Source: Rhodocyclus gracilis (GTDB lineage: Bacteria; Pseudomonadota; Gammaproteobacteria; Burkholderiales; Rhodocyclaceae). Taken from it: a stretch of DNA of 64,000 bases. The stretch is from the NCBI RefSeq assembly GCF_009617575.1, contig NZ_WIXJ01000003.1, positions 186,001 to 250,000 on the forward strand, in the 5' to 3' direction. This document shows, piece by piece, positions 1 through 10,068 of this stretch (within the stretch, counting starts at the first letter, position 1; every line of letters starts with the position of its first letter). The translations under genes and the position numbers were made by a program. Under the pieces are notes generated by a model. It saw only the letters and a list, made by a program, of their open reading frames with translations, made no database searches and was not told the DNA's origin.

Positions 1-36
1 GAGGCGTGCATTATAGAAATTTCGTCGCATTGCAAC

Positions 37-60
37 AACCCGGCATTTTGGTCGGGTTTT
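37..60 (+). terminator. Intrinsic terminator of a gene left of the window
   Basis: Perfect 6-bp stem AACCCG/CGGGTT with a 10-base loop, running directly into TTTT. It has the form of a rho-independent terminator for rightward transcription, so it probably closes a plus-strand gene that lies outside the window. The remaining bases up to the photolyase gene show no recognisable gene. Confidence 0.6.
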
Positions 61-249
61 CCGCGTGGCAAGAGCACGTTGGCGTAGCGCCTGATGACAT
101 CGGCGCGTGACGTTGGTCTCCGTTGCCGCCGCTGTCATTGCTGGCCGTGGCGCGCGGCGCGAGGTGCGACGAGATGCGCGCGGCCGATACTCTCGCCGAT
201 AATGCTGGCCGTTGAATGCGCGTTTTTTTTGCTGAATGTGGTGGATACG

Positions 250-1758
250 ATGTCTGATCAGTCTTCTTTGCCCCGGCTGGATGCTGCCCTCGTCTGGTTT
301 CGTCGCGATTTGCGCGACGTCGACAACACTGCGCTGGCGGAGGCCTTGCGGCGGGCGCGGCGTGTTTACTGTGTGTTCGTGTTTGATCGCGACATTCTCG
401 ATATCTTGCCGCGCAAGGCGGATCGGCGCGTCGAGTTCATCCACGCCAGCGTCGTTGAGTTGGCGGCGGCCTTGCGCGCGCGCGGTGGCGGCCTGATCGT
501 GCGCGAGGCGAGCGCGCGTGATGAGATCCCCCGTCTGGCGCGTGAACTGGGCGTTGCGGCAGTGTTCGCCAACCGCGATTACGAGCCGGCGGCCAAGGCG
601 CGCGATGCGGCGGTGGCGGCGCGTTTGCAGGCTGACGGCATCGCCTTCGAGGATTTCAAGGATCAGGTGATCTTCGATGGCGCCGAAGTGCTGACGCAGG
701 GCGGGCGGCCGTACGGGGTATTCACGCCGTATCGCACGGCCTGGCTCAAGCGGCTGGGCGAGGACGATCTGCGCGCGGCCGACGCTGGCGCGGAATGCGG
801 GACGCTTTGTGCGCCAGCGCTGCCCCCCTTGCCGACACTGGTCGACTTGGGCTTTGCGCCGACCGGGCTCGCCGACTTGGGCATTCAGCCGGGGATGCAG
901 GGGGCGCGTGCGACGCTGGCGGCGTTTCTGCCGCGACTGGCCCGCTACCACGAGCAGCGTGATTTCCCGGCAGTGCGCGGCGTGTCTTACCTGTCGGTGC
1001 ATCTGCGCTTCGGAACGGTGTCGATCCGCCATTTGGTGTCGCTGGCCAATGCCGTGCGTCTGGGGCGTGGCGGCGAGTATGGGCTGGCCTCGACGGCGGA
1101 GGCAGCCGAAGGCGGGCGGGTCTGGTTGAGCGAGCTGGTCTGGCGTGATTTCTACTTCATGATCCTCGATCACTTTCCGCAGGTCGTCGCGCGGGCCTTC
1201 AAGCCGGAATGCGATGCCGTCGTGTGGGAGACGGGGGCCGCCGCCGAGGCTGATTTTGCTGCGTGGTGTGCGGGGCGCACGGGCTATCCACTGGTCGATG
1301 CGGCGATGCGGCAGCTGGCGCACAGCGGCTACATGCACAACCGTCTGCGCATGGTCGTTGCCGCTTTTCTCTGCAAGGATCTCGGCATCGACTGGCGGCG
1401 AGGCGAGGCTTTTTTTGCCGAGCACCTCAATGACTTCGATCTGGCGGCCAACAATGGCGGCTGGCAGTGGTCGGCGTCGACGGGCTGTGATGCGCAGCCG
1501 TGGTTCCGCATTTTCAATCCGGTCACGCAGTCGCAGCGCTTCGATCCGGAGGGGCGTTTCATCCGCCGCTATGTGCCGGAGTTGAACGCCGTCCCTGTGC
1601 GTCATCTGCATGCGCCCTGGCTGATGTCGGCGGCCGAGCAGTCGGCGTGCGGCGTCGTCATCGGTCGCGACTATCCCGCGCCCTGCGTTGATCACGCGGC
1701 GGCGCGTACGCGCACCTTGGCGCGTTATGGCGTCCTCAAGGCGGCGGCTGGTGAGTGA
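250..1758 (+). CDS. phrB: Deoxyribodipyrimidine photo-lyase (cryptochrome/photolyase family)
   Basis: Repairs UV-induced cyclobutane pyrimidine dimers in DNA using blue light, with FAD as catalytic cofactor and an antenna pigment. The product is about 502 residues, close to the 472 of E. coli PhrB. The N-terminal Rossmann-like antenna domain starts with ALVWFRRDLR, and the C-terminal FAD domain has the diagnostic NNGGWQWSASTGCDAQPWF block around residue 407. The frame is open further upstream, but similarity begins only after the ATG at 250; a GTG three codons earlier is the alternative. It stands alone behind a terminator, with the sulfate operon downstream on the same strand after a gap of about 225 bases. 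The family is clear, and CPD specificity is the usual assignment for this type. Confidence 0.93.
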   Translation: MSDQSSLPRLDAALVWFRRDLRDVDNTALAEALRRARRVYCVFVFDRDILDILPRKADRRVEFIHASVVELAAALRARGGGLIVREASARDEIPRLARELGVAAVFANRDYEPAAKARDAAVAARLQADGIAFEDFKDQVIFDGAEVLTQGGRPYGVFTPYRTAWLKRLGEDDLRAADAGAECGTLCAPALPPLPTLVDLGFAPTGLADLGIQPGMQGARATLAAFLPRLARYHEQRDFPAVRGVSYLSVHLRFGTVSIRHLVSLANAVRLGRGGEYGLASTAEAAEGGRVWLSELVWRDFYFMILDHFPQVVARAFKPECDAVVWETGAAAEADFAAWCAGRTGYPLVDAAMRQLAHSGYMHNRLRMVVAAFLCKDLGIDWRRGEAFFAEHLNDFDLAANNGGWQWSASTGCDAQPWFRIFNPVTQSQRFDPEGRFIRRYVPELNAVPVRHLHAPWLMSAAEQSACGVVIGRDYPAPCVDHAAARTRTLARYGVLKAAAGE

Positions 1759-1884
1759 GGTGGGGCGGGCGTTCCGGTCGGAGTGTGGATGGTCCGCTCA
1801 GTAGGTAACTGGCTCGCCAGCGGAAGGGGGGCTGTTTGCACCGAGGGCGGTGGCGGTCGGCCTGTCGACTAAGCTCGCCACTTT

Positions 1885-1905
1885 GTTATTCGATCGAGGC
1901 ATAAC
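1885..1905 (+). promoter_or_regulatory. LysR-type operator, probable CysB site
   Basis: GTTAT-N11-ATAAC, a perfect inverted repeat of the T-N11-A form used by LysR-type regulators. It extends to TTGTTAT/ATAACAA. Its centre lies about 63 bases before the start point predicted from the promoter just downstream, the usual place for the recognition site of a LysR-type activator. Because the operon downstream is a sulfate importer, CysB is the obvious candidate. The repeat is seen in the sequence; the protein that binds it is inferred. Confidence 0.5.
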
Positions 1906-1923
1906 AACATAATCCGAAAGACT

Positions 1924-1951
1924 TTGGCGTTATAGATGGCCTGCGTATAGT
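1924..1951 (+). promoter_or_regulatory. Promoter of the sulfate importer operon
   Basis: TTGGCG, 16 bases, then TATAGT: a fair sigma-70 type promoter. It predicts a start near 1958, about 26 bases before the sbp start codon, and an AGGAG ribosome site follows. The upstream LysR-type box fits an activated promoter. Confidence 0.45.
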
Positions 1952-1983
1952 GGCCGCTCATTCCGCCCGTCAGGAGTCTTTCC

Positions 1984-2997
1984 ATGCTTCGATCTTGCCG
2001 ACCGCTGTTCGCCGCGATTGCTCTGGCGGGGACGTTTGCCGCCGTGCCGCAGATGGCGTCGGCCGACGTGACGCTGCTCAATGCGTCCTACGACGTGGCG
2101 CGCGATTTCTACAAGGACTACAACCCGCTCTTCCAGAAATACTGGAAGGCGAAAACGGGCGAGTCGGTCGAGGTGAAGCAGTCGCACGGCGGCTCGAGCA
2201 AGCAGGTGCGCGCCGTTGCCGATGGGCTGGAAGCCGATGTGGTGACCATGAATCAGTCGCCCGACGTCGATTTTCTGGCAGAAAAAGGGCTCGTCGCTCG
2301 CGACTACACGAAGAAATTCCCGAATAACGCTTCGCCGTATACCTCGACAATGGTGTTCATCGTGCGGCGTGGCAACCCGAAGGGCATCCACGACTGGAGC
2401 GATCTGGGCCGGAGCGGCATCCAGGTGATCCTGCCGCACCCGAAGACCAGCGGCAATGGCCGCTACAGCTATCTGGGAGCGTGGGGTTATGCGCTGCGCC
2501 AGCCAGGGGGTAACGACAAGACGGCGCTGGAATTCGTTGGCCGTGTCCTGAAGAATGCGCCGCTTTTCGCCGCCGGCGGTCGCGACGCGACGACGACCTT
2601 CATGCAGCGCAAGCTTGGCGACGTGCTGGTGTCGTTCGAGAGCGAAGCGGAGTTGATTGCCCGCGAGTTTGGCCGCGGCGAGTTTGAGGTCGTCTATCCG
2701 TCGCAGTCGATCCTCGCTGAATTCCCTGTCGCCATCGTCGACCGCGTGGTCGACAAGAAGGGGACGCGTCGTCAGGCGCAGGCCTATCTGGACTACCTGT
2801 GGTCGAAGGAAGGTCAGGAAAACGCCGCGCAAAACTATCAGCGTCCGCGCGATCCCGAGGTGCTGAAGAAATACGCCGCGCAGTTCCCTGCCATCCGTAC
2901 CTTCACGGTGGATGAGGTGTTCGGTAGCTGGAGCAAGGCCTTTGCCGCGCACTTCCGCGACGGGGGCAGCTTCGACCAGATTTATCAGGTCAAGTAG
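1984..2997 (+). CDS. sbp: Periplasmic sulfate-binding protein
   Basis: Captures sulfate (and usually thiosulfate) in the periplasm and passes it to the CysTWA importer. The product is 337 residues. An N-terminal signal peptide of about 27 residues ends in ASA, then the mature protein begins with DVTLLNASYDVARDFY, the typical opening of Sbp/CysP proteins. The conserved SHGGSSKQ and VTMNQSPDVD ligand-loop regions are present. It is the first gene of a four-gene operon, with an AGGAG ribosome site before the ATG and only 9 bases to cysT. Sbp and CysP are hard to tell apart from sequence alone. Confidence 0.92.
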   Translation: MLRSCRPLFAAIALAGTFAAVPQMASADVTLLNASYDVARDFYKDYNPLFQKYWKAKTGESVEVKQSHGGSSKQVRAVADGLEADVVTMNQSPDVDFLAEKGLVARDYTKKFPNNASPYTSTMVFIVRRGNPKGIHDWSDLGRSGIQVILPHPKTSGNGRYSYLGAWGYALRQPGGNDKTALEFVGRVLKNAPLFAAGGRDATTTFMQRKLGDVLVSFESEAELIAREFGRGEFEVVYPSQSILAEFPVAIVDRVVDKKGTRRQAQAYLDYLWSKEGQENAAQNYQRPRDPEVLKKYAAQFPAIRTFTVDEVFGSWSKAFAAHFRDGGSFDQIYQVK

Positions 2998-3006
2998 ACG
3001 CCGTCG

Positions 3007-3849
3007 ATGTCTGTTGCTGCTGCCCGTCACGTGTTGCCCGGTTTCCGGCTGGGCATGGGCTACACGATCCTTTATCTGTCCTTGATCGTCCTGCTGCCGC
3101 TGGCCGCGATGGTGTTCAAATCGACCGAACTGACGGCTGCCCAGTTCTGGGCGATTGCCAGCGGTGAGCGGGCGCTCGCCTCGCTGCGCATCACCTTCGG
3201 CGCTTCGCTGCTGGCGGCGATGATCAACGCGGTATTCGGTGTGCTGACGGCCTGGGTGCTCGTCCGCTACCCCTTCCCCGGCAAGCGCTTTGTCGATGCC
3301 CTGGTCGATCTGCCGTTTGCCCTGCCGACGGCGGTCGCGGGCATCACGCTGGCGACGCTGTACGCCGGTAATGGTTGGATCGGCCGCTATCTCGAACCGC
3401 TCGGCGTCAAAGTCGCGTTCACGCCGCTCGGCATCGTCGTCGCATTGACGTTCATCGGTTTGCCCTTCGTCGTGCGCACCCTGCAGCCGGTGATCGAAGA
3501 TATCGAGCCTGAGTTGGAAGAAGCTGCCGCCACACTGGGCGCGACGCGCTGGCAGACCTTTGCGCGGGTGCTCTTTCCGGCGATGTTGCCGGCGCTGCTG
3601 ACGGGCTTCACGCTGGCGCTGTCGCGCGCCATTGGCGAATACGGTTCGGTGATCTTCATCGCCGGCAACATGCCGCTCATCTCGGAAATCACGCCGTTGC
3701 TGATCGTCTCCAAGCTGGAGCAATACGACGTTGCCGGTGCGACGGCGCTGGCGGTGGTGATGCTGGTGATTTCCTTTGTCCTGCTGCTGGCGGTCAATGG
3801 CTTGCAATGGCGCCTGGCGAATAGCCGGCGGGCGGGAGCGCGCGCATGA
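3007..3849 (+). CDS. cysT: Sulfate ABC transporter permease CysT (CysU)
   Basis: One of the two inner-membrane subunits forming the sulfate channel. The product is 280 residues with about six membrane helices, the first at about residues 17-37. The cytoplasmic EAA loop that docks on the ATPase is visible ([15 protein letters not shown], residue about 175 onward, followed by the Gly-rich part). Length and loop match the CysT family. It follows sbp closely, and its stop codon overlaps the cysW start by four bases (ATGA), so the two permeases are probably translationally coupled. Confidence 0.93.
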   Translation: MSVAAARHVLPGFRLGMGYTILYLSLIVLLPLAAMVFKSTELTAAQFWAIASGERALASLRITFGASLLAAMINAVFGVLTAWVLVRYPFPGKRFVDALVDLPFALPTAVAGITLATLYAGNGWIGRYLEPLGVKVAFTPLGIVVALTFIGLPFVVRTLQPVIEDIEPELEEAAATLGATRWQTFARVLFPAMLPALLTGFTLALSRAIGEYGSVIFIAGNMPLISEITPLLIVSKLEQYDVAGATALAVVMLVISFVLLLAVNGLQWRLANSRRAGARA

Positions 3850-4769
3850 AACCTCGGCATTCGGCGCTCGCCGAGCCGCCCATCGTGCGCATTGCGCTGA
3901 CGACGCTGGCTCTGCTCTTCCTCGCTTTCTTCCTCGGTCTGCCGTTGCTGTCGGTGTTCGCGGAGGCCTTCGCGGCCGGTGTGCCGGCGTATCTGCGCGC
4001 GCTGGCCGATCCGGAGGCGCGTTCGGCCGTGATCCTGACCGTCATCGTCGCGCTGGGGGTGTTGCCGCTCAATATTGTTTTTGGCGTGGCGGCGGCGTGG
4101 GTGATTGCCAAGTTCGAGTTCCGCGGCAAGGCGGCCTTGATCACGCTGATCGACCTGCCGTTCGCCGTCTCGCCGGTCGTTGCCGGCCTCGTCTTCGTGC
4201 TGATTTTCGGCGCGCAAGGCTTGTTCGGCCCCTGGCTGATGGCGCACGACATCAAGATCATCTTCGCCTTGCCGGGGATCGTGCTGGCGACCTTGTTCGT
4301 TACCTTCCCGTTCATCGCGCGCGAACTGATTCCGCTGATGCAGGCGCAGGGGCGCGAGGAGGAAGAGGCGGCGATCTCGCTTGGCGCCTCGGGCTGGCAG
4401 ATGCTGTGGCGGGTGACGCTGCCCAATATCAAGTGGGGGCTGCTCTACGGCGTGATCCTCGCCAATGCCCGCGCGATGGGCGAATTCGGCGCGGTGTCGG
4501 TGGTATCCGGCCATATTCGTGGCGAGACCAATACGTTGCCGCTGCATGTCGAGATTCTTTACAACGAATACAACCAGGTGGGCGCTTTTGCGGCGGCGTC
4601 GGTGCTGGCGATGCTGGCCCTGGTGACGCTGCTGGCGAAGACCGCCGTCGAATGGCGTATGCGCCGCGAGACGGCCATGCTGTCTGCCGAACTGTCGCCG
4701 GAGCGTGTGCCGGCGCCTGCGAGCGGCCGGACGGCCGGCGCCACCCATCCCTCTGCTGAGCGACCATGA
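3846..4769 (+). CDS. cysW: Sulfate ABC transporter permease CysW
   Basis: Second membrane subunit of the sulfate importer, pairing with CysT. The product is 307 residues with about six hydrophobic segments and an EAA-type loop ([20 protein letters not shown]). This is followed by [17 protein letters not shown], a stretch strongly conserved in CysW. The last 25 or so residues are a polar tail with no clear homology. The start overlaps the cysT stop and the stop overlaps the cysA start, each by ATGA, so the operon is tightly coupled. Confidence 0.93.
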   Translation: MKPRHSALAEPPIVRIALTTLALLFLAFFLGLPLLSVFAEAFAAGVPAYLRALADPEARSAVILTVIVALGVLPLNIVFGVAAAWVIAKFEFRGKAALITLIDLPFAVSPVVAGLVFVLIFGAQGLFGPWLMAHDIKIIFALPGIVLATLFVTFPFIARELIPLMQAQGREEEEAAISLGASGWQMLWRVTLPNIKWGLLYGVILANARAMGEFGAVSVVSGHIRGETNTLPLHVEILYNEYNQVGAFAAASVLAMLALVTLLAKTAVEWRMRRETAMLSAELSPERVPAPASGRTAGATHPSAERP

Positions 4770-5905
4770 GCATAGAAATCCGCGACATCGGCAAGCGTTT
4801 TGGTGATTTCGTCGCCCTCGACGGTATCAACCTCACCATTCCCACCGGCGAACTCGTCGCCCTGCTCGGGCCGTCAGGCTGCGGCAAGACGACGTTGCTG
4901 CGCATCATTGCCGGCATGGAGTCGGCCGATACCGGGCAGGTGCTGTTCGCTGGCGAAGAGGCGACGCATCTGCATGTGCGTGAGCGTCAGGTGGGCTTTG
5001 TTTTTCAGCACTACGCCCTGTTCCGCCACATGACGGTGTTCGAGAACGTCGCCTTCGGCTTGCGCGTCAAGCCGCGTCGCGAACGGCCGGCGGAAGCGGA
5101 AATCCGCCGTCGCGTCATGGAATTGCTCGGACTCGTTCAGCTCGACTGGCTGGCGGATCGCTATCCGACGCAGCTCTCCGGCGGGCAGCGGCAACGGATC
5201 GCCCTGGCCCGCGCCTTGGCCGTCGAGCCGAAAGTGCTCCTGCTCGACGAGCCTTTCGGCGCGCTCGATACGCAGGTGCGCAAGGAATTGCGGCGTTGGC
5301 TGCGGCGCCTGCATGACGAAGTGCATATCTCCAGCGTTTTCGTCACGCACGATCAGGAAGAAGCCCTCGAAGTCGCTGACCGTGTGGTGGTGATGAACCG
5401 TGGCCGCATCGAGCAGATCGGCACGCCCGACGAGGTGTACTCGAATCCGGCCTCGCCCTTCGTTTACCGCTTCCTCGGTGACGTCAATGTCTTCCATAGC
5501 CGCCTGCAAGGCGTCTGGGCGGAGATCGGCCGGCCGCCGTCCGGCGGTGCGGCGGCGGCATCGGCCGGGTCTGGCGGCGCCGCTGCGGAGGGCGGCATCG
5601 CTGCTCCCGTGGCGACGGATGACGATGCCGCGCTCGCGTTCGTACGGCCGCACGACATCGATATCGTCCGCGCCCCGCAAGCGGGGGCTTTGCAGGCGAC
5701 GATTCAGGACGTGCACGCCATCGGCCCGTCCGTACGCGTCGAGCTGGCTCATGAATCCGAATTGATCGAAGTCGAACTGACGCGGGAGCGTGCCGAAATC
5801 CTTGCCTTGCGCAAGGGCGAGCAGGTCTGGCTGAGCCCGCGGCAGGTCCGCGTCTTTGCCGTGCCGTCGGGCGGCGAGGAGTTCGTTTCGGGCTCGGGGA
5901 TCTGA
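4766..5905 (+). CDS. cysA: Sulfate/thiosulfate import ATPase CysA
   Basis: Hydrolyses ATP on the cytoplasmic face to power the CysTW channel. The product is 379 residues. Walker [10 protein letters not shown] is at residues 35-43, the LSGGQRQR signature at about 137, Walker B LLLDEP near 158-163, and the switch histidine in VTHDQ at 195. A C-terminal TOBE-like regulatory domain follows. An Ala/Gly-rich stretch at about 255-280 looks like a linker insertion between the ATPase and the regulatory domain. It is the last gene of the sbp-cysT-cysW-cysA operon, and an extended -10 element for hemA lies just downstream. Confidence 0.94.
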   Translation: MSIEIRDIGKRFGDFVALDGINLTIPTGELVALLGPSGCGKTTLLRIIAGMESADTGQVLFAGEEATHLHVRERQVGFVFQHYALFRHMTVFENVAFGLRVKPRRERPAEAEIRRRVMELLGLVQLDWLADRYPTQLSGGQRQRIALARALAVEPKVLLLDEPFGALDTQVRKELRRWLRRLHDEVHISSVFVTHDQEEALEVADRVVVMNRGRIEQIGTPDEVYSNPASPFVYRFLGDVNVFHSRLQGVWAEIGRPPSGGAAAASAGSGGAAAEGGIAAPVATDDDAALAFVRPHDIDIVRAPQAGALQATIQDVHAIGPSVRVELAHESELIEVELTRERAEILALRKGEQVWLSPRQVRVFAVPSGGEEFVSGSGI

Positions 5906-5943
5906 GGCGCCGCGGATCACCTTCCGCCCGCCGGCTGTCACGG

Positions 5944-5952
5944 TGCTATAAT
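5944..5952 (+). promoter_or_regulatory. Extended -10 promoter of hemA
   Basis: TGCTATAAT: a consensus -10 hexamer preceded by the extended TGN element, about 34 bases before the hemA ATG. No good -35 hexamer is visible, as is usual for extended -10 promoters. Confidence 0.6.
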
Positions 5953-5985
5953 CCGCCTCCGGTTCGATCCTAAATTCCCCCGCCA

Positions 5986-7242
5986 ATGGCGCTTTTCACT
6001 TTCGGCATCAATCACCATACCGCACCGCTTTCGGTTCGCGAGCAGGTGGCGTTCAACGCCGAGAAAATCGATCACGCGCTGGCCGATCTGATTCGTGCCA
6101 AGCCGGTGCGCGAAGCTGCCATTCTCTCGACCTGCAACCGCACCGAGCTTTACTGCGCGACCGACGCGCCGGAAGCAGCGGCTGACTGGCTGGCCGAGTA
6201 CCACAGCATCGGCCGCCACGAGATTCAGCCGTACCTCTTTACCTATCCCGATCGCGACGCCGTGCGCCACGCCTTCCGCGTAGCCAGCGGTCTTGATTCG
6301 ATGGTGATTGGCGAGGCGCAGATTCTCGGGCAGATGAAAGACGCGGTGCGCGCGGCGGAAGAAGCGGGAACGCTGGGGACGACGCTGCACAAGCTCTTCC
6401 AGCACTCCTTCTCGGTGGCCAAGGAAGTCCGCACAACGACGGCGATCGGCGCCAATACGGTGTCGATGTCCGCGGCCGCTGTGCATCTGGCGGAGCGCAT
6501 CTTCGAGCGCATTGCCGATCAGCGCGTGCTCTTCGTCGGCGCAGGCGAGATGATCGAACTGTGTGCGGCGCATTTCTGTGCCCAGAATCCGAAGCAGGTC
6601 GTCGTCGCCAACCGCACCGTCGAGCGCGGTCAGGCGCTGGCGGAACGCTACGGTGGCACGGCCATCCGTCTGGATGACATCGCCGACCGCCTGTCGCAGT
6701 TCGACATCGTCGTCTCGTGCACCGGCAGCCCGCTGCCGATCATCGGCCTTGGCATGGTCGAGCGCGCCATCAAGCTGCGCCGGCACCGTCCGATGTTCAT
6801 GATCGACCTCGCCGTGCCGCGCGATATCGAGCAGGAAGCCGGCGATCTCGACGACGTCTTCCTCTACACCGTCGATGACCTCGCGCAAGTCGTTGCCAGC
6901 GGCATCGAGTCGCGCAAGGCGGCTGTCGTCGAGGCGGAAGACATCATCGTCGCGCGTGTCGACAACTTCATTCAGTGGATGCAGTCGCGCGATACGGTGC
7001 CGCTGATCCGTTCGCTCCGCGATACGGCTGAACGCACCCGTCGCCACGAAATCGAGCACGCCACCAAGATGCTCGCCAAGGGGGAAGATCCGGCGCGTGT
7101 GCTCGATCAGTTGTCGCAGCGCCTGATGAACAAGTTCCTGCACGCGCCGACGCAGACGCTCAACCAGTCTTCCGATGAAGAACGCGCCGAACTGAACGCC
7201 ATCGCCGCGCGTCTCTTCCACTTGCACCGCGAGCACGAGTAG
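5986..7242 (+). CDS. hemA: Glutamyl-tRNA reductase
   Basis: Reduces glutamyl-tRNA(Glu) with NADPH to glutamate-1-semialdehyde, the first committed step of C5-pathway tetrapyrrole synthesis. The product is 418 residues, the normal length. The nucleophilic cysteine in [10 protein letters not shown] falls at residue 50, as in E. coli. The NADPH domain carries [13 protein letters not shown]. The C-terminal dimerisation helix region is complete. It heads hemA-prfA-prmC, the same order as in E. coli. Most of the remaining haem genes (hemC, D, X, Y, F) lie 8-15 kb further right. Confidence 0.95.
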   Translation: MALFTFGINHHTAPLSVREQVAFNAEKIDHALADLIRAKPVREAAILSTCNRTELYCATDAPEAAADWLAEYHSIGRHEIQPYLFTYPDRDAVRHAFRVASGLDSMVIGEAQILGQMKDAVRAAEEAGTLGTTLHKLFQHSFSVAKEVRTTTAIGANTVSMSAAAVHLAERIFERIADQRVLFVGAGEMIELCAAHFCAQNPKQVVVANRTVERGQALAERYGGTAIRLDDIADRLSQFDIVVSCTGSPLPIIGLGMVERAIKLRRHRPMFMIDLAVPRDIEQEAGDLDDVFLYTVDDLAQVVASGIESRKAAVVEAEDIIVARVDNFIQWMQSRDTVPLIRSLRDTAERTRRHEIEHATKMLAKGEDPARVLDQLSQRLMNKFLHAPTQTLNQSSDEERAELNAIAARLFHLHREHE

Positions 7243-7248
7243 CGCCGA

Positions 7249-7267
7249 GCGGCAGCCTGGCTGCCGC
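7249..7267 (+). other. Hairpin between hemA and prfA
   Basis: Perfect 9-bp inverted repeat GCGGCAGCC/GGCTGCCGC around one central base, just after the hemA stop. No T run follows, so it is more likely an RNA-stability or pausing hairpin than an intrinsic terminator. The function is not established. Confidence 0.35.
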
Positions 7268-7351
7268 CGCGTGCGCGGCTGACTGTCCCGGTCGCCGCTT
7301 GCCCTCCCTCTCGTCCTTCGCTTATCCGTCCTTTTTGCGTCCGGCCCCGCC

Positions 7352-8437
7352 ATGAAACAGAGCATTGTCGACAAACTAGAGCGCCTGTGCGGCCGTCTGG
7401 AAGAGCTGGATCGTCTGCTTGCCAGCGGTGACGCGACGCGTGATATCGACCAGTACCGTCGTCTGACGCGCGAACACGCCGACGTCGCGCCGGTGGTCGA
7501 GCGCTATCAGGAATGGCGGCAGTGCGAGGGCGATCTCGTCGAGGCGCAGGAAATGCTGGCCGATCCGGAGATGAAGGAGCTGGCCGAAGCCGAGATGCTC
7601 GCCGCGCGTGCGCGCCTGCCACTGCTCGAAGCCGAGTTGCAGACCCTGCTGTTGCCGAAGAATCCGGACGACGACTGCAATCTTTTTCTCGAAATTCGCG
7701 CTGGCACCGGTGGTGACGAGTCGGCGCTGTTCGCGGGCGACCTCTTCCGCATGTATTCGCGCTACGCCGAGCGTCGCCGCTGGCAGGTCGAGGTTGTCTC
7801 TTCCAACGCCTCGGAACTGGGGGGCTACAAGGAAATCATCGCGCGTGTCATTGGCGCCGGCGCTTACGCCAAGCTCAAGTTCGAGTCCGGTGGTCACCGT
7901 GTGCAACGCGTGCCGGCGACCGAGGCGCAGGGGCGGATTCACACCTCGGCCTGTACCGTCGCCGTCATGCCGGAAGCCGACGATATCGCCGATGTCGTGC
8001 TCAATCCGGCCGACCTGCGCATCGACACCTTCCGCGCCTCGGGGGCGGGCGGTCAGCACATCAACAAGACCGACTCGGCGGTGCGGGTGACTCACCTGCC
8101 GACCGGCATCGTCGTCGAGTGCCAGGACGACCGCTCGCAGCACAAAAACAAGGCGCAGGCCTTGTCCGTTCTCGTTGCCCGCATCAAGGATGCGCAGGAG
8201 CGCGAGCAGCACGCGCAGATCGCCTCCACGCGCAAGAGCCTGATCGGCAGCGGCGACCGTTCCGAGCGCATCCGCACCTACAACTTCCCGCAGGGCCGCA
8301 TCACCGATCACCGCATCAACCTGACGCTGTATAAGCTCGACGCCGTCATGGACGGTGAGCTCGACGAGTTGATCAGCGCGCTCGCTTCCGAGCATCAGGC
8401 CGAGCAACTGGCGCAACTCGCCGAAGGCGGCGATTAA
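7352..8437 (+). CDS. prfA: Peptide chain release factor 1
   Basis: Recognises UAA and UAG stop codons and triggers peptide release on the ribosome. The product is 361 residues. The tripeptide anticodon PAT is at 188-190 and the catalytic GGQ at 233-235, both at the E. coli RF1 positions, which separates it from RF2. It is followed after five bases by prmC, whose product methylates the GGQ glutamine, so modifier and substrate are expressed together. Confidence 0.96.
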   Translation: MKQSIVDKLERLCGRLEELDRLLASGDATRDIDQYRRLTREHADVAPVVERYQEWRQCEGDLVEAQEMLADPEMKELAEAEMLAARARLPLLEAELQTLLLPKNPDDDCNLFLEIRAGTGGDESALFAGDLFRMYSRYAERRRWQVEVVSSNASELGGYKEIIARVIGAGAYAKLKFESGGHRVQRVPATEAQGRIHTSACTVAVMPEADDIADVVLNPADLRIDTFRASGAGGQHINKTDSAVRVTHLPTGIVVECQDDRSQHKNKAQALSVLVARIKDAQEREQHAQIASTRKSLIGSGDRSERIRTYNFPQGRITDHRINLTLYKLDAVMDGELDELISALASEHQAEQLAQLAEGGD

Positions 8438-8442
8438 GCGGC

Positions 8443-9492
8443 GTGGCGACTCCGCCCTCGAAGACGCCAGCCGCCTCGGCAGCCGCCACCGATGAGGGCG
8501 CGGGCGCTCCGTTCGCGGGTGCCACCTTGCCGGCGACGCTCGCCGAGGCATGGCGCCATGCCTCGGCGCAGATTGGCCGCCTCGATGCCCGGCTGCTGGT
8601 CGAGCATGTCGCCGACTGCTCGCATACGGCCCTGATTGCCGACCCGCAGCGCCCCTTGCCCGTCGCCGCCGCCGAGCGACTGCTGCGTCTCATCGCGCGC
8701 CGGCAGGGCGGTGAGCCTCTGGCGTATCTCACCGGGCAGACCGGGTTTTACGGGCTGGAATTTGCGGTTTCCCCGGCCGTGCTGATCCCGCGCCCGGATA
8801 CCGAATTGCTCGTCGACCTCGCGCGGACGCTGGCGGCGGGGGGCGATCTGCTGGCGCAAGCCTCGTCCGTCAACGCGTCTGCGCAGCCGGCTGATGGCTC
8901 CTTGGGCGCTGCCTTAGCGTCCGTTGCCGGGCCTGTGCCATCGGCTGCTGCCTCAGGCGCCGTCGCCAGAGAAGCCCGCCCGCTGCGAGTGCTCGATCTC
9001 GGCACCGGCTCGGGGGCGATTGCCGTCGCGCTGGCGGTGCATCTGCCGCACGCCCGCGTGCAGGCGGTGGATCGTTCGGCGGCGGCGCTGGAGGTGGCGC
9101 GAGCCAATGCCGCGCGGCATGCGGCGCCCGTCGCCTTTGCGCTTGGCGACTGGTTTTCGCCGCTGGCGGACGAGTGCTTCGACATCGTTGTCTCCAACCC
9201 GCCGTATATCGCGGCGGGCGATGTGCATTTGCAGCAGAACGGTTTGCCGTTCGAGCCGCCCGAGGCGCTGAGCGATGGGGGGGACGGGCTTGAGTGTTTG
9301 CGGGCGATCATTGCCGGCGCGCCGGCGCATCTGCGCAACGACGGCTGGTTGCTGCTCGAGCATGGCTACGATCAGGCCGCCGCCGTGCGCGCGCTGCTGA
9401 CGGCCGCAGGCTTTGTGGATGTCGCCAGCTGGCGCGATCTGGGCGGGATCGAACGCGTCAGTGGCGGCCGCTACCCACGCGGCAGACCTTGA
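8443..9492 (+). CDS. prmC: Release factor glutamine N5-methyltransferase
   Basis: Uses S-adenosylmethionine to methylate the glutamine of the GGQ motif in release factors. The product is 349 residues against about 277 in E. coli. The N-terminal helical domain ends in LIPRPDTELLVDLA. The methyltransferase fold has VLDLGTGSGAIAVALA at about 183-198 and the catalytic NPPY at about 252-255. The extra length comes from about 30 N-terminal residues and an Ala/Ser-rich insertion at about 131-178 between the two domains. The start is a GTG five bases after the prfA stop; a later start is possible because the first 30 residues look unconserved. Confidence 0.92.
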   Translation: MATPPSKTPAASAAATDEGAGAPFAGATLPATLAEAWRHASAQIGRLDARLLVEHVADCSHTALIADPQRPLPVAAAERLLRLIARRQGGEPLAYLTGQTGFYGLEFAVSPAVLIPRPDTELLVDLARTLAAGGDLLAQASSVNASAQPADGSLGAALASVAGPVPSAAASGAVAREARPLRVLDLGTGSGAIAVALAVHLPHARVQAVDRSAAALEVARANAARHAAPVAFALGDWFSPLADECFDIVVSNPPYIAAGDVHLQQNGLPFEPPEALSDGGDGLECLRAIIAGAPAHLRNDGWLLLEHGYDQAAAVRALLTAAGFVDVASWRDLGGIERVSGGRYPRGRP

Positions 9493-9739
9493 GCGCGGTC
9501 TGAGTGCGGGGCTGCCGGCAAGTCAGCCAGCGCGGCCGACTGGTTTGCCGTGGTCGGCGCGGACGAGGCCGGTTTGCCGTCATGCGCTGCCATTCGCCCT
9601 TGCTCGCCATCACTGCATTTTTTTCGGGAATTTCTGTCCAAGGGACTGTGTCTTCGCCTTGCCCGCCGAATCGCTGGCGGGGCGGCGAGACACGGCAGCG
9701 GATACCGATCTTTCGATTCACCTTTTGATGAGGCTTTTA

Positions 9740-10060
9740 ATGGACGCACAGGAACAGATTCGCGAGCAGATTACCCAGTCGCCGGTGGTGCTTTACATGA
9801 AGGGTTCGCCGGCGATGCCGCAATGCGGCTTTTCGTCGACGGCGGTGCAGTTGTTGCGTGCGTGTGGGGTGCGCGAGTTTGTCAGCGTGAACGTCCTCGA
9901 ATCGCCAGAAATCCGGCAGGGCATCAAGGATTTTTCCAACTGGCCGACAATTCCGCAGCTCTACGTGAAGGGTGAGTTCGTCGGCGGCTGCGACATCATG
10001 CGCGAGATGTACGCGAGTGGTGAGTTGCAGCAGTTGCTGGGCGGGCTTGGCCCGAACTGA
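9740..10060 (+). CDS. grxD: Monothiol glutaredoxin, Grx4/GrxD type
   Basis: Binds and transfers [2Fe-2S] clusters, with glutathione as co-ligand. The product is 106 residues. The CGFS active site sits in MKGSPAMPQCGFSSTAVQLL, and WPTIPQLYVKGEFVGGCDIM is the conserved glutathione-binding region. The frame is open far upstream, but similarity begins at the ATG chosen; another ATG four codons earlier is possible. The 247 bases between prmC and this gene hold no convincing promoter or gene. Confidence 0.93.
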   Translation: MDAQEQIREQITQSPVVLYMKGSPAMPQCGFSSTAVQLLRACGVREFVSVNVLESPEIRQGIKDFSNWPTIPQLYVKGEFVGGCDIMREMYASGELQQLLGGLGPN

Positions 10061-10068
10061 TCTGGGCG

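Noticed and set aside
94-249. A 52-residue N-terminal extension of the photolyase.
   Set aside because: The extension is Arg/Cys-rich and unlike any photolyase; similarity begins at the ATG at 250.
1930-3807. Open frame of 625 codons antisense to sbp and cysT.
   Set aside because: Complement of clear sulfate transport genes; composition is His/Gln/Arg-rich noise.
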